This document shows positions 9,326 through 18,998 of a stretch of DNA of 64,000 nucleotides, piece after piece. A program made the position numbers and the translations under genes. The notes under the pieces are model-generated. The model did not search any database. It saw only the letters and a program-made list of their open reading frames with translations, and was not told the origin of the DNA. The DNA lies in assembly GCA_944324845.1 (NCBI GenBank), contig CALUXX010000001.1, forward strand, positions 372,001 through 436,000. The letters are read 5' to 3'. Origin of the DNA: Candidatus Gastranaerophilales bacterium. Its GTDB lineage: Bacteria; Cyanobacteriota; Vampirovibrionia; Gastranaerophilales; Gastranaerophilaceae. Each line of letters starts with the position of its first letter. The first letter of the stretch is position 1.

Positions 9326-10028
9326 ATCTCCTTTGCCTCATATTGAATTCTTCTATACAAGATTTTAGTAAGTTTTTGTCAAATTCCGGCCAGTATTCAT
9401 TTTTTACTATAATTTCAGAATATGCTATTTGCCACAACAAGTAGTTTGATATTCTTTTTTCTCCGCCTGATCTTATTAAAATATCAGGATCAGGTATTCC
9501 TTTTGTGTATAAATATTGTGAAATTATATCCGGGGTTATTTCTTCCGGTGGAATTTTATCTGTTATGATTTGTTTTACCGCATTTGTAATTTCATCTCTA
9601 GAACCATAATTCAATGCAATTTGTAATATTACTCCGTCATTATTTTTTGTAGTTTCAATAGCATTTGCCGTTACTTGTTGAAGTTTTTTTGATAATCTTG
9701 TTTTATCACCTATAAAATGAATTTGTACACCTTCTTGGTGCATTTCTTCTAATTCGTTTTTTAAGGTTACCGCAACTAAATCCATTAGAAAATCTACTTC
9801 TTCCTGTTTTCTGTTCCAATTTTCTGTTGAAAAGGCATATACGGTTAAATATTTTACTCCAAAGTCTTTGCAGGCTCTAAGTGTCTTTTTTAATGCTTCA
9901 ACTCCTTTTTTATGTCCCATAGCTGATGGTAAATTCTTTTCTTTTGCCCAGCGTCTGTTTCCATCCATTATTATTGCTATGTGTTTTAAGTTTGTTTCTT
10001 TTACTATTTCTCTTATTTCGCTATCCAC
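9315..10028 (-). CDS. uppS: Isoprenyl transferase (undecaprenyl diphosphate synthase)
   Basis: Makes the C55 lipid carrier for peptidoglycan and O-antigen from FPP and IPP. The N-terminal IIMDGNRRWA with catalytic Asp, the STENWNR segment and the C-terminal SNYLLWQIAYSE motif define the cis-prenyltransferase family; 237 aa is standard. The usual RTSGE IPP-binding motif reads IRSGGEKR here, a local substitution in an otherwise conserved site. It lies 11 nt downstream of ilvD and overlaps rdgB. Confidence 0.94.
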   Translation of the reverse strand: MDSEIREIVKETNLKHIAIIMDGNRRWAKEKNLPSAMGHKKGVEALKKTLRACKDFGVKYLTVYAFSTENWNRKQEEVDFLMDLVAVTLKNELEEMHQEGVQIHFIGDKTRLSKKLQQVTANAIETTKNNDGVILQIALNYGSRDEITNAVKQIITDKIPPEEITPDIISQYLYTKGIPDPDILIRSGGEKRISNYLLWQIAYSEIIVKNEYWPEFDKNLLKSCIEEFNMRQRRYGK

Positions 10029-10039
10029 TTTGTTTTCCT

Positions 10040-11698
10040 TTATATTACTATTGCACCGTGCGATGCGTCTTGAACATTTTTTGCATACTTTGCAAGATAT
10101 CCTGATTTACATTTTATTTCAAATGGTTTTAGGGTTAGTTTTCGTTTTGCAATTTCTTCTTCTGATACAAGAAGAGTTATTTCTTGGGTATTTATATCTA
10201 TTTTTATTTTATCCCCGTCTTTTATCAGTGCTATTACTCCGCCTTCTGCTGCTTCAGGAACTACGTGTCCTACACAAATGCCTCTTGTTGCTCCTGAAAA
10301 TCTTCCATCAGTTATTAGTGCACATTTTTTGCCTAAACCTTTTCCTACAAGTAGTGATGTTGGGGCTAGCATTTCTCGCATTCCTGGGCCGCCTTTTGGA
10401 CCTTCGTAACGTATTACTATTACGTCACCCTCTTTGATTGTGTCATTTTCAAGAGCTTCCATTGCACTTTCTTCACTGTCAAATGTTCTAGCGTTTCCTG
10501 TGAATTCATAACAATCAGGATCAACTCCTGAGGTTTTTATTACGCATCCGCCTTTTGCCAGATTTCCATATAATATTGTTAAGCCGGCCTTTGTATATTT
10601 TGAATCTTTATAATATGGAATTATTGATGTATCAATTTGTGCATATTTGGCAATTTCCAGTGTCGGAATTCCTGAAACTGTTTTTGTATCGGATATTAAA
10701 TTTGCAGATGCTAATGATTTTAAAACTGCCGGTATTCCCCCTGCGTAGTGAAAATCTGCCATTGTTAAACTTGATGATGGATTTATTTTTACTATTTGGT
10801 GAACATTTTTGCTTAATTCATCAAAATCCTTTAGGGTAATATCTATTCCTCCTGCATTTGCTATTGCAAGTGTATGTAAAAATGTGTTTGTAGATCCGCC
10901 AAGTGCCAAATCTGCAACTATCATATTTCGCATACTCTCTTTTGTGATAATCATTGAAGGTTTTATATCATCTTTTACCAAATTAACAATTCTCATGCCA
11001 GAATCAAATGCTATTCTTCTTTTTTGTGAAGATACTGCACTTGAGCTTGCACAATAAGGAAGGCTCATTCCCAAAATTTCAGTCAGGCAAGCAAGAGTGT
11101 TTGCGGTGTACATTCCTTGACAAGAGCCAGCAGAAGGGCAAGATGCTTCTTCCATTGCAAGTAATTCTTCTTCTGATATTTCACCTTTGCGATACTTCCC
11201 AACCGCTTCAAATGAGCCGGTTACCATTGTTAATTTGTGATGCCCTTGGCACTCACCATCTAGCATTGGTCCTGCTGTTACAATTATTGTTGGAATATCT
11301 ATTCTCAATGCTGCAATAAGCATTCCGGGTGTTATTTTGTCGCAATTTGAAAGAAGAACTAATCCGTCAAGTTGATGTGCTTGGGCTACTGTTTCGACAC
11401 AATCTGCTATCAAATCTCTTGATGGCAGTGAATATTGCATTCCGCAATGTCCCATTGCAATTCCATCACATACCGCCGGAACTCCAAAGATGAATGCTTG
11501 ACCTCCTGCTGAGTGTATTCCCTTTTCGATTTGTCTTTCTAAATCTCGCATTCCGATATGACCAGGCACCAAGTCTGAAAATGAACTTGCTATTCCAATA
11601 AATGGTGCATTCATATTCTTTTTGCTAACTCCTGTAGCCATCAAAAGTCCGCGATGCGGAGTTCTTGCTATACCCTTTTTTATACTATCGCTTCGCAT
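10040..11698 (-). CDS. ilvD: Dihydroxy-acid dehydratase
   Basis: Iron-sulfur dehydratase of branched-chain amino acid synthesis, converting dihydroxy-isovalerate and dihydroxy-methylvalerate to the 2-oxo acids. Conserved features: [12 protein letters not shown] and [15 protein letters not shown] (cluster-binding cysteines), GGSTNTFLH, and the C-terminal [12 protein letters not shown]. The 552 aa is full length for the IlvD/Edd family, and the family fits IlvD better than phosphogluconate dehydratase in size and motifs. It is embedded in a cell-wall run rather than beside ilvC or ilvB; leuD is 41 kb away. Confidence 0.94.
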   Translation of the reverse strand: MRSDSIKKGIARTPHRGLLMATGVSKKNMNAPFIGIASSFSDLVPGHIGMRDLERQIEKGIHSAGGQAFIFGVPAVCDGIAMGHCGMQYSLPSRDLIADCVETVAQAHQLDGLVLLSNCDKITPGMLIAALRIDIPTIIVTAGPMLDGECQGHHKLTMVTGSFEAVGKYRKGEISEEELLAMEEASCPSAGSCQGMYTANTLACLTEILGMSLPYCASSSAVSSQKRRIAFDSGMRIVNLVKDDIKPSMIITKESMRNMIVADLALGGSTNTFLHTLAIANAGGIDITLKDFDELSKNVHQIVKINPSSSLTMADFHYAGGIPAVLKSLASANLISDTKTVSGIPTLEIAKYAQIDTSIIPYYKDSKYTKAGLTILYGNLAKGGCVIKTSGVDPDCYEFTGNARTFDSEESAMEALENDTIKEGDVIVIRYEGPKGGPGMREMLAPTSLLVGKGLGKKCALITDGRFSGATRGICVGHVVPEAAEGGVIALIKDGDKIKIDINTQEITLLVSEEEIAKRKLTLKPFEIKCKSGYLAKYAKNVQDASHGAIVI

Positions 11699-11730
11699 TT
11701 TTATATCAATCCCTTCATATCAATTATATA

Positions 11731-12639
11731 TCAAATGGTTTTTATATAGGAAATATTAAAATCTTTGTCCCATTCAATTTCTCCTTGTGGAACCAGATTA
11801 TGATATTTGTATGAGTTTAAAATATATTCTTCTTTAAATAGTTTTTTCTTTCCCAGTATTTTTATTATATCAGGTAATAATGCTGTGCTGCCTGCTAAGG
11901 TGCCTTCTTTTGAGGTTGCTTTTGTTCCGTCAAAATAGATTTTTGATCCTGCAAATTCAAATTCTTTTACTTTACTATGTGTACAAGGCAGGCAGTCTGA
12001 GATTAGAATTATTTTGTCACTTGGTTTTGTTTTGAATAGTAAGTTTAGCGCATCATCAGAAACATGAACTCCATCTGCAATAATTTCTGTGTATAAATTA
12101 TCATTTATCAATGCGCTTAATGCTGTTGATTTGCCTCTATGTGATATCGGACTCATTGCATTAAAAGTGTGTGTGGTTCCGTCACAATTTTCTAAATCTC
12201 CACCTGTACAATGTCCTGCTTGAACTTTTATTCCTTTATCTTTTAGGTATGGAATAAAATCTGATGTGCATAATTCAGGAGCAAGTGTTATTATTTTTAT
12301 AAAATCATTTTCTATAAGTTTAAAATTTTCAACGGTTGGGGTAAGAAAATATTTCGAATCGTGTATTCCTTTTTTCTCCGGGTTTAGAAATATACCTTCT
12401 AAATGAACACCTGCAATTTTTGCCATTTCCTTTGTTTGTTTTGTTGATGCAGTTTTTATAATGTTTATTTGGTGTTTTATATTTTCAATAGTATCGGTTA
12501 CAAGAGTTGGAAATATTATTCCAACTCCTTCTTTCAATATTTCTTTTGATAAATATAAAACATCATCAACTGTTGCAGTATTAAAATCTACACCATAACA
12601 GCCGTGGAAATGTTGTTCAATTAGTAAAGGTGTTTTCAT
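11731..12639 (-). CDS. N-acetylglucosamine-6-phosphate deacetylase-like, N-terminally short
   Basis: NagA-type amidohydrolase TIM barrel, probably removing acetate from GlcNAc-6-P during amino-sugar or wall recycling. Visible active-site elements: QHFHG (HxH), HLEGIFLN (metal Glu), AGHC (metal His), THTFNAMSP (metal His), IADGVHV (substrate His) and LISDCLP (catalytic Asp). At 302 aa it is about 70-80 residues shorter than typical NagA. The protein begins right at the first barrel strand, so the small N-terminal beta domain is missing and the C-terminal return of that domain is trimmed. Starts 2 nt after murE ends, which suggests coupling. Enzyme activity is likely but the truncation makes it uncertain. 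Confidence 0.82.
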   Translation of the reverse strand: MKTPLLIEQHFHGCYGVDFNTATVDDVLYLSKEILKEGVGIIFPTLVTDTIENIKHQINIIKTASTKQTKEMAKIAGVHLEGIFLNPEKKGIHDSKYFLTPTVENFKLIENDFIKIITLAPELCTSDFIPYLKDKGIKVQAGHCTGGDLENCDGTTHTFNAMSPISHRGKSTALSALINDNLYTEIIADGVHVSDDALNLLFKTKPSDKIILISDCLPCTHSKVKEFEFAGSKIYFDGTKATSKEGTLAGSTALLPDIIKILGKKKLFKEEYILNSYKYHNLVPQGEIEWDKDFNISYIKTI

Positions 12640-12641
12640 AA

Positions 12642-14117
12642 TTAGATTACGCTTCCTGCAAAAACTTTTCTTGCTTGTTCTCTATCATCAAAATGTATGG
12701 TTTTATCTTTTAGGATTTGATAGTCTTCATGACCTTTCCCTGCGAGAATGACAACATCATTATTGTTTGCGATTGTTTTTAGTAATGCGATTGCTTCTCC
12801 TCTATCAGGTTCTACTGTAACAATATCAGGGCTTACTGATTTTAAGCCTGCTAGAATATCTGTTATTATTTGTTGCGGGTCTTCTGAACGTGGATTATCA
12901 CTTGTTATAACAATTTTGTCTGCAAGTTTTTGTGCGATAGCACCCATTTTTGGCCTTTTTGTCGCATCTCTATCTCCACCGCAACCAAATAGACATATTA
13001 ATTTTCCATCTGGTGGCGTGATTTCTCTTGCTGATTTTAATACATTTTCTAATCCATCAGGAGTATGTGCATAATCAACAATAACCAGCGGTTTTTTATT
13101 AACGATTTCAAATCTTCCTGCTACACCATGAACGTTTTGCAATGCTTTTAGTGAAATATTTATATCAATTCCCATTGCCAATGCTGCTGTTAAAGCTGCA
13201 AGTACGTTATAGACGCTAAACATTCCGTTCATATGAAGATTTACGCTATAAGTTTCGCCTTTATATGTTAATTTGAATTCAGCTCCGTTAAGTGAGAAAT
13301 TAATGTCTTTTGCCATTACATCAGCATTATTTTTTACTCCGTATGTGAATTTTTTAACGCCTTCAGGCACTACTGCTAAAAATCTGTCACCATATTCATC
13401 ATCTTTATTTATAACTGCAAAGTTACCTTCTGTTAATCTTTCAAATAAAAGGGCTTTTGCTTTAAAGTAGTTCTCCATTGTAATATGGTAATCCAAGTGA
13501 TCTTGAGTTAAATTTGTAAGAACTGCACCATTAAATCTGCAACCTCCAACTCTGTTTTGTTCAAGTGCATGTGAGCTTACTTCCATTACAACGTTATCAA
13601 TTTTTTCTACATCCTTAATCATTCTCAATGTTGCCTGAAGTTCCGGAGCTTGTGGAGTGGTATGCTTCGCATCTCTGTATTCTCCGGTTGATGATAATTT
13701 ATAACCTAATGTTCCTATCAATGCACATTTTTGTTGGTTTTCTTCGAATATTTTTTGGATTAAGTGTGTTACGGTTGTTTTTCCGTTAGTTCCTGTTATT
13801 CCTATAAGATTAATACCCTTTGATGGACTTGAATAAAATCTGTCTGCTATATCTGCGATTTTATGTCTTGTTGAATCAACTTGTATTTGCGGAACTTTTA
13901 CATCCGGAACTCTTCTTTCTACAAGAAGGGCTGCGGCTCCATTTTCGATTGCCATTTTTGCAAATTCATGCCCGTCTGTGTGTTCTCCTACTAAGCATAT
14001 AAATATATCATCTTTTTTTGTTGTTTTTGAGTTATATGATATTCCTGAAATTTCAACATTTTTAAAGTTTATTAAATCGTCATACTGCAGATATTCTATT
14101 AATTCATCTAATTTCAT
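12642..14117 (-). CDS. murE: UDP-MurNAc-tripeptide synthetase
   Basis: Cytoplasmic Mur ligase adding the third residue to UDP-MurNAc-L-Ala-D-Glu. GITGTNGKTTVTH is the ATP-binding loop, followed by the HTTPQAPE segment, NLTQDHLDYH with the carbamylated-lysine region, and VDYAHTPDGLEN. The DNPRSEDP motif marks enzymes that add meso-diaminopimelate rather than lysine, implying a DAP-type wall. At 491 aa it is normal length. It sits 11 nt after the PBP gene and 2 nt before nagA-like, the classic ftsI-murE order of dcw clusters, but murF, mraY and murD do not follow. Confidence 0.96.
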   Translation of the reverse strand: MKLDELIEYLQYDDLINFKNVEISGISYNSKTTKKDDIFICLVGEHTDGHEFAKMAIENGAAALLVERRVPDVKVPQIQVDSTRHKIADIADRFYSSPSKGINLIGITGTNGKTTVTHLIQKIFEENQQKCALIGTLGYKLSSTGEYRDAKHTTPQAPELQATLRMIKDVEKIDNVVMEVSSHALEQNRVGGCRFNGAVLTNLTQDHLDYHITMENYFKAKALLFERLTEGNFAVINKDDEYGDRFLAVVPEGVKKFTYGVKNNADVMAKDINFSLNGAEFKLTYKGETYSVNLHMNGMFSVYNVLAALTAALAMGIDINISLKALQNVHGVAGRFEIVNKKPLVIVDYAHTPDGLENVLKSAREITPPDGKLICLFGCGGDRDATKRPKMGAIAQKLADKIVITSDNPRSEDPQQIITDILAGLKSVSPDIVTVEPDRGEAIALLKTIANNNDVVILAGKGHEDYQILKDKTIHFDDREQARKVFAGSVI

Positions 14118-14128
14118 TTATTTATCTC

Positions 14129-15922
14129 CTATTCTTCTTTTTTCTTATTTTGTGGGGTGTTAACCTGTACTTTATCAGGTTTTAAGTCTAAAATTCTTGC
14201 TGTTTGCTCTGCTACTTCTTTAAATACAGGTCCGGCGATTGTATTTCCCCATACAGGTCCAACTTTTGCACTATCAACAACTACGTATATCAAAACTTGT
14301 GGATCACTTGCAGGTAAATATCCGATAGTTGAGGTGTACATTGCACCTGAATATCCTGGTCCGTTTTCTAATGGCTTTCTTGACGTTCCTGTTTTGGCTG
14401 CTACATTATATTTGTCCATTTTGATACAAGATTTACCATTGTTTACACTCATTGCAAGTAGTTTTGTTATTGTTCTTGCGGTTTCAGGCGAAACTGTCGG
14501 TATTCGTTTTACTTTTTCAGCTTCCTCTTCTTCTGAGTATTTTATTACGTGTGGGGTTACTCTTACTCCATTATTTGCTAATGCAGAAACCGCTGATACC
14601 ATTTGCATAATTGATACAGAGGTTCCGTATCCGTATGACATTGTCATATGTAACCCTTTATCCCACAATTTTGGAGGTGCAAGTAAGCCTGATGATTCTC
14701 CAGGTAAGTCAATTCCTGATTTAGACCCAAATCCGAATTTTTTTAGCATATCGTAAAATTCTTGGTGGGTCATTAGCGCACCTATGTTTACTGAACCAAT
14801 ATTACTTGAATGCTCAAATAAATATACTAAATCGATTTTTCCCGGAGCTCCTTTTTGTTTATAATCGTAGTTTTCAATAGTGTAGCCACCAAATTTCATT
14901 CTACCGGTGTCTTCTATTATTGAATTTTCATTGATTTTGCCAAGTTCCATTGCACTGGTTACTGTTATCGTTTTGAATGTTGAACCTGGCGGATATACGT
15001 CTGTTAATGTCCAGTTTTTTATCTGCTGGTTTGTTGCTTTTTGAAAATAATTCGGATCGTATGTCGGATATACCGCGTATGCTAATATTTCGCCATTTTT
15101 AGGGTTCATTACGATTACCGCTCCCCTTAAGGCTTCTTTTTCTTCAATAATTTTGTTTAATTCTCTTTCGCATACGTGCTGTATTGCGGCATCTATTGTT
15201 AATGTTATATCTTGGCCTTTTGGATTTCTTGTCGGTCCTATCGGATCTGTTGGTATTTTGTATATAATTCTGCCATCTCTGGTCTTTTCGTAAGTTGCTC
15301 TTACTGCGTGTTCTAACTTGTCTTTTGCTGTTAACTCTACTCCATTAGATACTCCGGCATCAAAGTTATAAAAACCCAACACGTGAGATGCAAATACCCC
15401 TTGAGGATATTCTCTTGTGTTCTTTTTATCAAGACTTATTGAGCGAAAATTGTTGTCGCTTAATACTGCCATAACTTTTTTGGCGGTATCTCTATCTACA
15501 TCTTTTTTTACTGCAATTACAGGAATTTTTGTATTGGAAAGTTTACTGTATAAGTTTGCTTCTGATAGTCCAAGTATTGGGGCTAATAGTTTTGCTATTC
15601 TTCTTGGATTTTCTGTTTTAGAATATTCAACCGGACGTGCGTATATGTTATAGTAAATTCTGTCTGTTGCAAGTTTTATTCCATGTCTGTCATAAATGTC
15701 TCCACGTACTGCAAAATCATGATTTGCGCGTTGGATACGTCCTTTTTCTCTATATTTATGTGGGTCAAAAATCTGCAGTTTTACCAAGTGAATTGCCAAA
15801 ATTGCTATAACTATCCAATATAGAGTAATTAGGATATTTAACCTTTTATTGCAAGATTTACCTCTAGAGGCTTTACTATTTTTGTCCCTGTCCCTATCTC
15901 TATCCCTATCTTCGCTTCTCAT
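14129..15922 (-). CDS. ftsI: FtsI/PBP2-type penicillin-binding transpeptidase
   Basis: Class B PBP that cross-links peptidoglycan, probably at the septum given its position before murE. One TM helix (residues about 28-47) follows a cytoplasmic tail. Then come the PBP dimer domain (RGDIYDRHG at 73-81) and the transpeptidase with STFK (S314, K317), SSN (372-374) and KTG (510-512). No PASTA domains. Odd feature: the tail contains DRDRDRDRD, encoded by tandem GATAGG-type hexanucleotides. GAGG precedes the ATG at 15922. It is the first gene of a minus-strand run ending with rdgB. Confidence 0.93.
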   Translation of the reverse strand: MRSEDRDRDRDRDKNSKASRGKSCNKRLNILITLYWIVIAILAIHLVKLQIFDPHKYREKGRIQRANHDFAVRGDIYDRHGIKLATDRIYYNIYARPVEYSKTENPRRIAKLLAPILGLSEANLYSKLSNTKIPVIAVKKDVDRDTAKKVMAVLSDNNFRSISLDKKNTREYPQGVFASHVLGFYNFDAGVSNGVELTAKDKLEHAVRATYEKTRDGRIIYKIPTDPIGPTRNPKGQDITLTIDAAIQHVCERELNKIIEEKEALRGAVIVMNPKNGEILAYAVYPTYDPNYFQKATNQQIKNWTLTDVYPPGSTFKTITVTSAMELGKINENSIIEDTGRMKFGGYTIENYDYKQKGAPGKIDLVYLFEHSSNIGSVNIGALMTHQEFYDMLKKFGFGSKSGIDLPGESSGLLAPPKLWDKGLHMTMSYGYGTSVSIMQMVSAVSALANNGVRVTPHVIKYSEEEEAEKVKRIPTVSPETARTITKLLAMSVNNGKSCIKMDKYNVAAKTGTSRKPLENGPGYSGAMYTSTIGYLPASDPQVLIYVVVDSAKVGPVWGNTIAGPVFKEVAEQTARILDLKPDKVQVNTPQNKKKEE

Positions 15923-15946
15923 TATCTATTCCTCAGTAATTCCATA

Positions 15947-15965
15947 TTATCACAAGGGGTGATAA
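15947..15965. promoter_or_regulatory. Inverted repeat between divergent ftsI and the degenerate amidase gene
   Basis: TTATCAC-AAGGG-GTGATAA is a perfect 7-bp inverted repeat in the 108-bp divergent gap. Position and geometry suggest an operator, but the regulator is unknown and a short repeat like this can occur by chance in AT-rich DNA. Confidence 0.3.
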
Positions 15966-16030
15966 ATTTCACAATTATTAATTAAGTTTACGAAATTATA
16001 TTTTTTGTAAATTTATAGTATATTGTTTCT

Positions 16031-17221
16031 ATGAAAAAGGTTTTATTTACTCTTGGTTTGCTTATATTTTCTATAGTTATGGGATGTTTTTCTCCTTCTG
16101 TAGCGACAATTCAACCTGCTTTAACTGTTAATATGGAGTTATTAACGTCTGAAAAACCAACTTCGATTACAAAATTTGATAAGCCGTTTACTGTTGTTAC
16201 TGTCGAAGATAACGTTTTATTAAAAGCATTTCCAAGTGATTATGGTTTTGAAGATTTGCAATATTACAATAAAGGTATAACTCTTGATGTGGTTGGTGAA
16301 TATGATGGTTTTTATCAAGTTCAGCTTGCTCGTGATGATTATGCGTGGATTGATAAGAGTAAAGTTCAAGTGGTAGAAGGTTATGATAATTCACTTGCAG
16401 TTATTGAAAGTTTTGTTTATGAAGAATTACCAAATGAAAGAATTTATACTATTAAGTTGAATAAAAGAGCTCCTTACCTTTTATCTGAGTCTATTTTATA
16501 TAGAACTGAGCATTTCATAAAATATTCTGATGGTTTGGATTTGGTTGTTTATAATGTTAAGAATTACCCTGAAAATAAATATGAGGTTCATCTTAATAAG
16601 TTAGGGGTTAATGACTTTGGATATAAAATTTATTATAAAAATAATAATGAATTGATTATCAAGATGAAAAATTTTCCGAAAGTAGATCCGCAAAAACCTC
16701 TTGAAGGTTTAAAGATTACACTTTCTATGAGTAATATAAAATATCCGTATAAAAAATGTCCTTGTTTAATTTCAGTTGAAGATGAGGTATCTTCAAAAAT
16801 TCTTAATAAGCTGAAAATTTTATTAGAAGATTTCGGAGCAAAGGTTTCTTTAGTCGATGAGGATTCTGATAGCACTATTCCCGATACTGATATTTTTATT
16901 ACACTTCATAATGATTTAAGACCTGTATCTTTGAATGCAGTTGATCCTGTTGGTGTGAATGTTTTTTATTATTATCCTCAATCTTCGACTTTAGCTTCAA
17001 AAATTGATGATTCAATATCGTATCATACGGGTCTGAAAGATCGTGGGGTAGATGTTAAAAATTTTGAACTTATAAAGAAAACGGATTATCCTGCTGTATT
17101 TGTTGAACTTTCTTATTTGATTAATTCAGCACAGCATTATAAAATTGTAGATGATGAATTTCAAAAATCTGTAGCTAAAGGAATTTTAAAAGGTATAGTG
17201 AGATATTTAAATGATAAATAA
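16031..17221 (+). CDS. SH3-like plus degenerate Amidase_3 exported protein
   Basis: The N-terminus is a signal peptide ending in VMGC (C20), possibly a lipoprotein. Residues about 53-115 look like a bacterial SH3 domain (VLLKAFPSDYG, WIDKSKV). The C-terminal third matches Amidase_3 of the AMIN-amidase encoded at 18982: ...EDEVSSKILNKLK..., ITLHND with H293, and PAVFVELSYLINSAQHY with E359. The first metal-binding segment of the family (DPGHGG) is replaced by SMSNIKYPYKK, so one zinc His is missing while a Glu (E250), H293 and E359 remain. It may be a wall-binding pseudo-amidase or regulator rather than an enzyme. Its 3' end overlaps the DUF3326 gene by 11 bp. Confidence 0.7.
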   Translation: MKKVLFTLGLLIFSIVMGCFSPSVATIQPALTVNMELLTSEKPTSITKFDKPFTVVTVEDNVLLKAFPSDYGFEDLQYYNKGITLDVVGEYDGFYQVQLARDDYAWIDKSKVQVVEGYDNSLAVIESFVYEELPNERIYTIKLNKRAPYLLSESILYRTEHFIKYSDGLDLVVYNVKNYPENKYEVHLNKLGVNDFGYKIYYKNNNELIIKMKNFPKVDPQKPLEGLKITLSMSNIKYPYKKCPCLISVEDEVSSKILNKLKILLEDFGAKVSLVDEDSDSTIPDTDIFITLHNDLRPVSLNAVDPVGVNVFYYYPQSSTLASKIDDSISYHTGLKDRGVDVKNFELIKKTDYPAVFVELSYLINSAQHYKIVDDEFQKSVAKGILKGIVRYLNDK

Positions 17222-18197
17222 TAATAAAAAAACAGGTGCATTTATTGTCCCTACGGGTGTTGGTGCTTCAATCGGCGGTTTTGCAGGTGATGCTGGGGCT
17301 TATGCCAGAGAATTTGCTAAATATACCAATCTAATTGTTAATCCAAATGTTGTTAATGCAGGTGGTTTTTCTGCTATTACTGATTCTATGTTGTATGTTG
17401 AAGGTTATTCTTTGGATTTGTTTTTCAAAGGTGAGGTAAATCTTTTGACTTCTGAAAATAACAAGATTGGTATTATTTATGACAAAGCGATACCTCAAGA
17501 TGTTTTAAATGTGCATATAAATACTCATAATGCTGTAAAGGTCGTTTATGGTGTTGATATAGCAGGTTATGAAATTACGGAAGAAGATGTTGGGGTTGAG
17601 TTTTATGTAAATAATAGCGGAATTTCAGTTGGTAATGTTAAAAATATAGAAACTATCGGAAAGTCTTGTGAAAAGTTATTAAGCAAAGGTTGTGATGCGA
17701 TTGCTATAGTTTGTCTATTTGAGGATGCTGAAGAGGATAATCCTGAATATGCAAATGGGCAAGGGGTTGATCCTGTGGGTGGTGTAGAAGCTATATTATC
17801 TCATTATGTATCAAAATATTATGATGTACCTTGTGCGCATTCTCCGGCTTTTAGAACTTTTCAAATAGATTCTGAAATAATAAGTCCTAAATCTGCTTCT
17901 GAATATATTACTCCAACTTTTTTACCTTGTATTTTGTTAGGGCTATCTCAGGCTCCAAAATTATCAAAAGATTTAAGTATAGGGTTAAATGTTAAAGATA
18001 TAGATTTTCTTGTGATGCCACATAATTCTTTGGGTTCTGTTCCCGTTTTTGAATGTATAAAAAAACAAATTCCAGTTTATTCCGTACTTGAAAATTCGAC
18101 TGTTCTTAATGTTGATGCTGAAAGTTTAGGTTTGTCAGAAAATGTTATCAATGTTCTAACTTATGCTGATTGTCTTGATAGAATTCTCAAAAGTTAG
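17211..18197 (+). CDS. DUF3326 family protein
   Basis: Soluble 328-aa protein. The N-terminal IVPTGVGASIGGFAGDAGAYAREF and the following NPNVVNAGGFS...MLYVEGYSLD are the hallmark of DUF3326, a family I know from cyanobacteria and plastid-bearing eukaryotes; its function is not established. It begins inside the end of the degenerate amidase gene, so the two are probably co-transcribed. The 3' 42 bp overlap convergently with murI. The presence of this family supports a cyanobacterial-lineage host. Confidence 0.8.
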   Translation: MINNNKKTGAFIVPTGVGASIGGFAGDAGAYAREFAKYTNLIVNPNVVNAGGFSAITDSMLYVEGYSLDLFFKGEVNLLTSENNKIGIIYDKAIPQDVLNVHINTHNAVKVVYGVDIAGYEITEEDVGVEFYVNNSGISVGNVKNIETIGKSCEKLLSKGCDAIAIVCLFEDAEEDNPEYANGQGVDPVGGVEAILSHYVSKYYDVPCAHSPAFRTFQIDSEIISPKSASEYITPTFLPCILLGLSQAPKLSKDLSIGLNVKDIDFLVMPHNSLGSVPVFECIKKQIPVYSVLENSTVLNVDAESLGLSENVINVLTYADCLDRILKS

Positions 18198-18998
18198 TAA
18201 TTGCGGGTCTTTTTCAAGTTTACAGAATAGTTGTGCAGAAGTTTTAAATAATGCTGGGTTTGCACTAACGTAAAATTCTCCGTATCCATTTGTCTTGCTA
18301 TCGTTTATTAGATTTTTTGCTGTTAAATCTTTTTTTATAAACTCTGCAAAATCAACAGCCGGGTCAATAAACATTTCTTTTGGCGCAAATTGGGTTAAAA
18401 CACCTAAAAGGAATGGGTAATGGGTGCAGCCAAGAACTATTTTTTCAGGTTTGTTTTTTAGCATTGTTTTTAAGTCGTTTTCAATAATTTTGATACTTTG
18501 TTCATCATATATTAATGAATTTTCAACAATATGAACCCAGTTTGGGCAGTATTGTCCAAAGACTTCTATATCCTTATTATATTTTGCAATTTCTCTTGGA
18601 TACGACTGTGATTGAATTGTTCCGTGTGTTGCAAATATACCAAGTCTTTTTATCGGTAGTTGAGCTAATATTATAGCTGCAGACTGTACTATAGGATAGA
18701 TTTCAAAATTATATTTGTCTTTTATAATGTCATATATGGTTGAAGATGTAGTATTACAAGCCATAACAACAGCCTTGCAGCCTTTTTCTTCGAAGAATTT
18801 AAAAATTTCATCTGTATATTCTAATAGCTGCTCTTTTGTTTTGTCACCATAAGGCGTATGGACAGTATCACCATAGTAGATAAAATCTTCATTTGGTAAA
18901 ATTTTTCTTACTTTTTCCAAAACGGTTAAACCGCCTACGCCAGAATCAACAAATCCTATAGGGGCATTGTTATTTAGTTTATTATTTAAGATATTCAT
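18156..18998 (-). CDS. murI: Glutamate racemase
   Basis: Supplies D-glutamate for peptidoglycan. FVDSGVGGLTVLEKV at the N-terminus, the catalytic cysteines in VMACNTTSS and VLGCTHYPF, and 280 aa total identify MurI. The start overlaps the amidase gene by 17 bp with a GAGGGT Shine-Dalgarno inside that gene. The C-terminal 13 codons overlap the opposite-strand DUF3326 gene. Together with alr, murE and uppS it completes much of the precursor supply seen in this window. Confidence 0.95.
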   Translation of the reverse strand: MNILNNKLNNNAPIGFVDSGVGGLTVLEKVRKILPNEDFIYYGDTVHTPYGDKTKEQLLEYTDEIFKFFEEKGCKAVVMACNTTSSTIYDIIKDKYNFEIYPIVQSAAIILAQLPIKRLGIFATHGTIQSQSYPREIAKYNKDIEVFGQYCPNWVHIVENSLIYDEQSIKIIENDLKTMLKNKPEKIVLGCTHYPFLLGVLTQFAPKEMFIDPAVDFAEFIKKDLTAKNLINDSKTNGYGEFYVSANPALFKTSAQLFCKLEKDPQLLTFENSIKTISIS

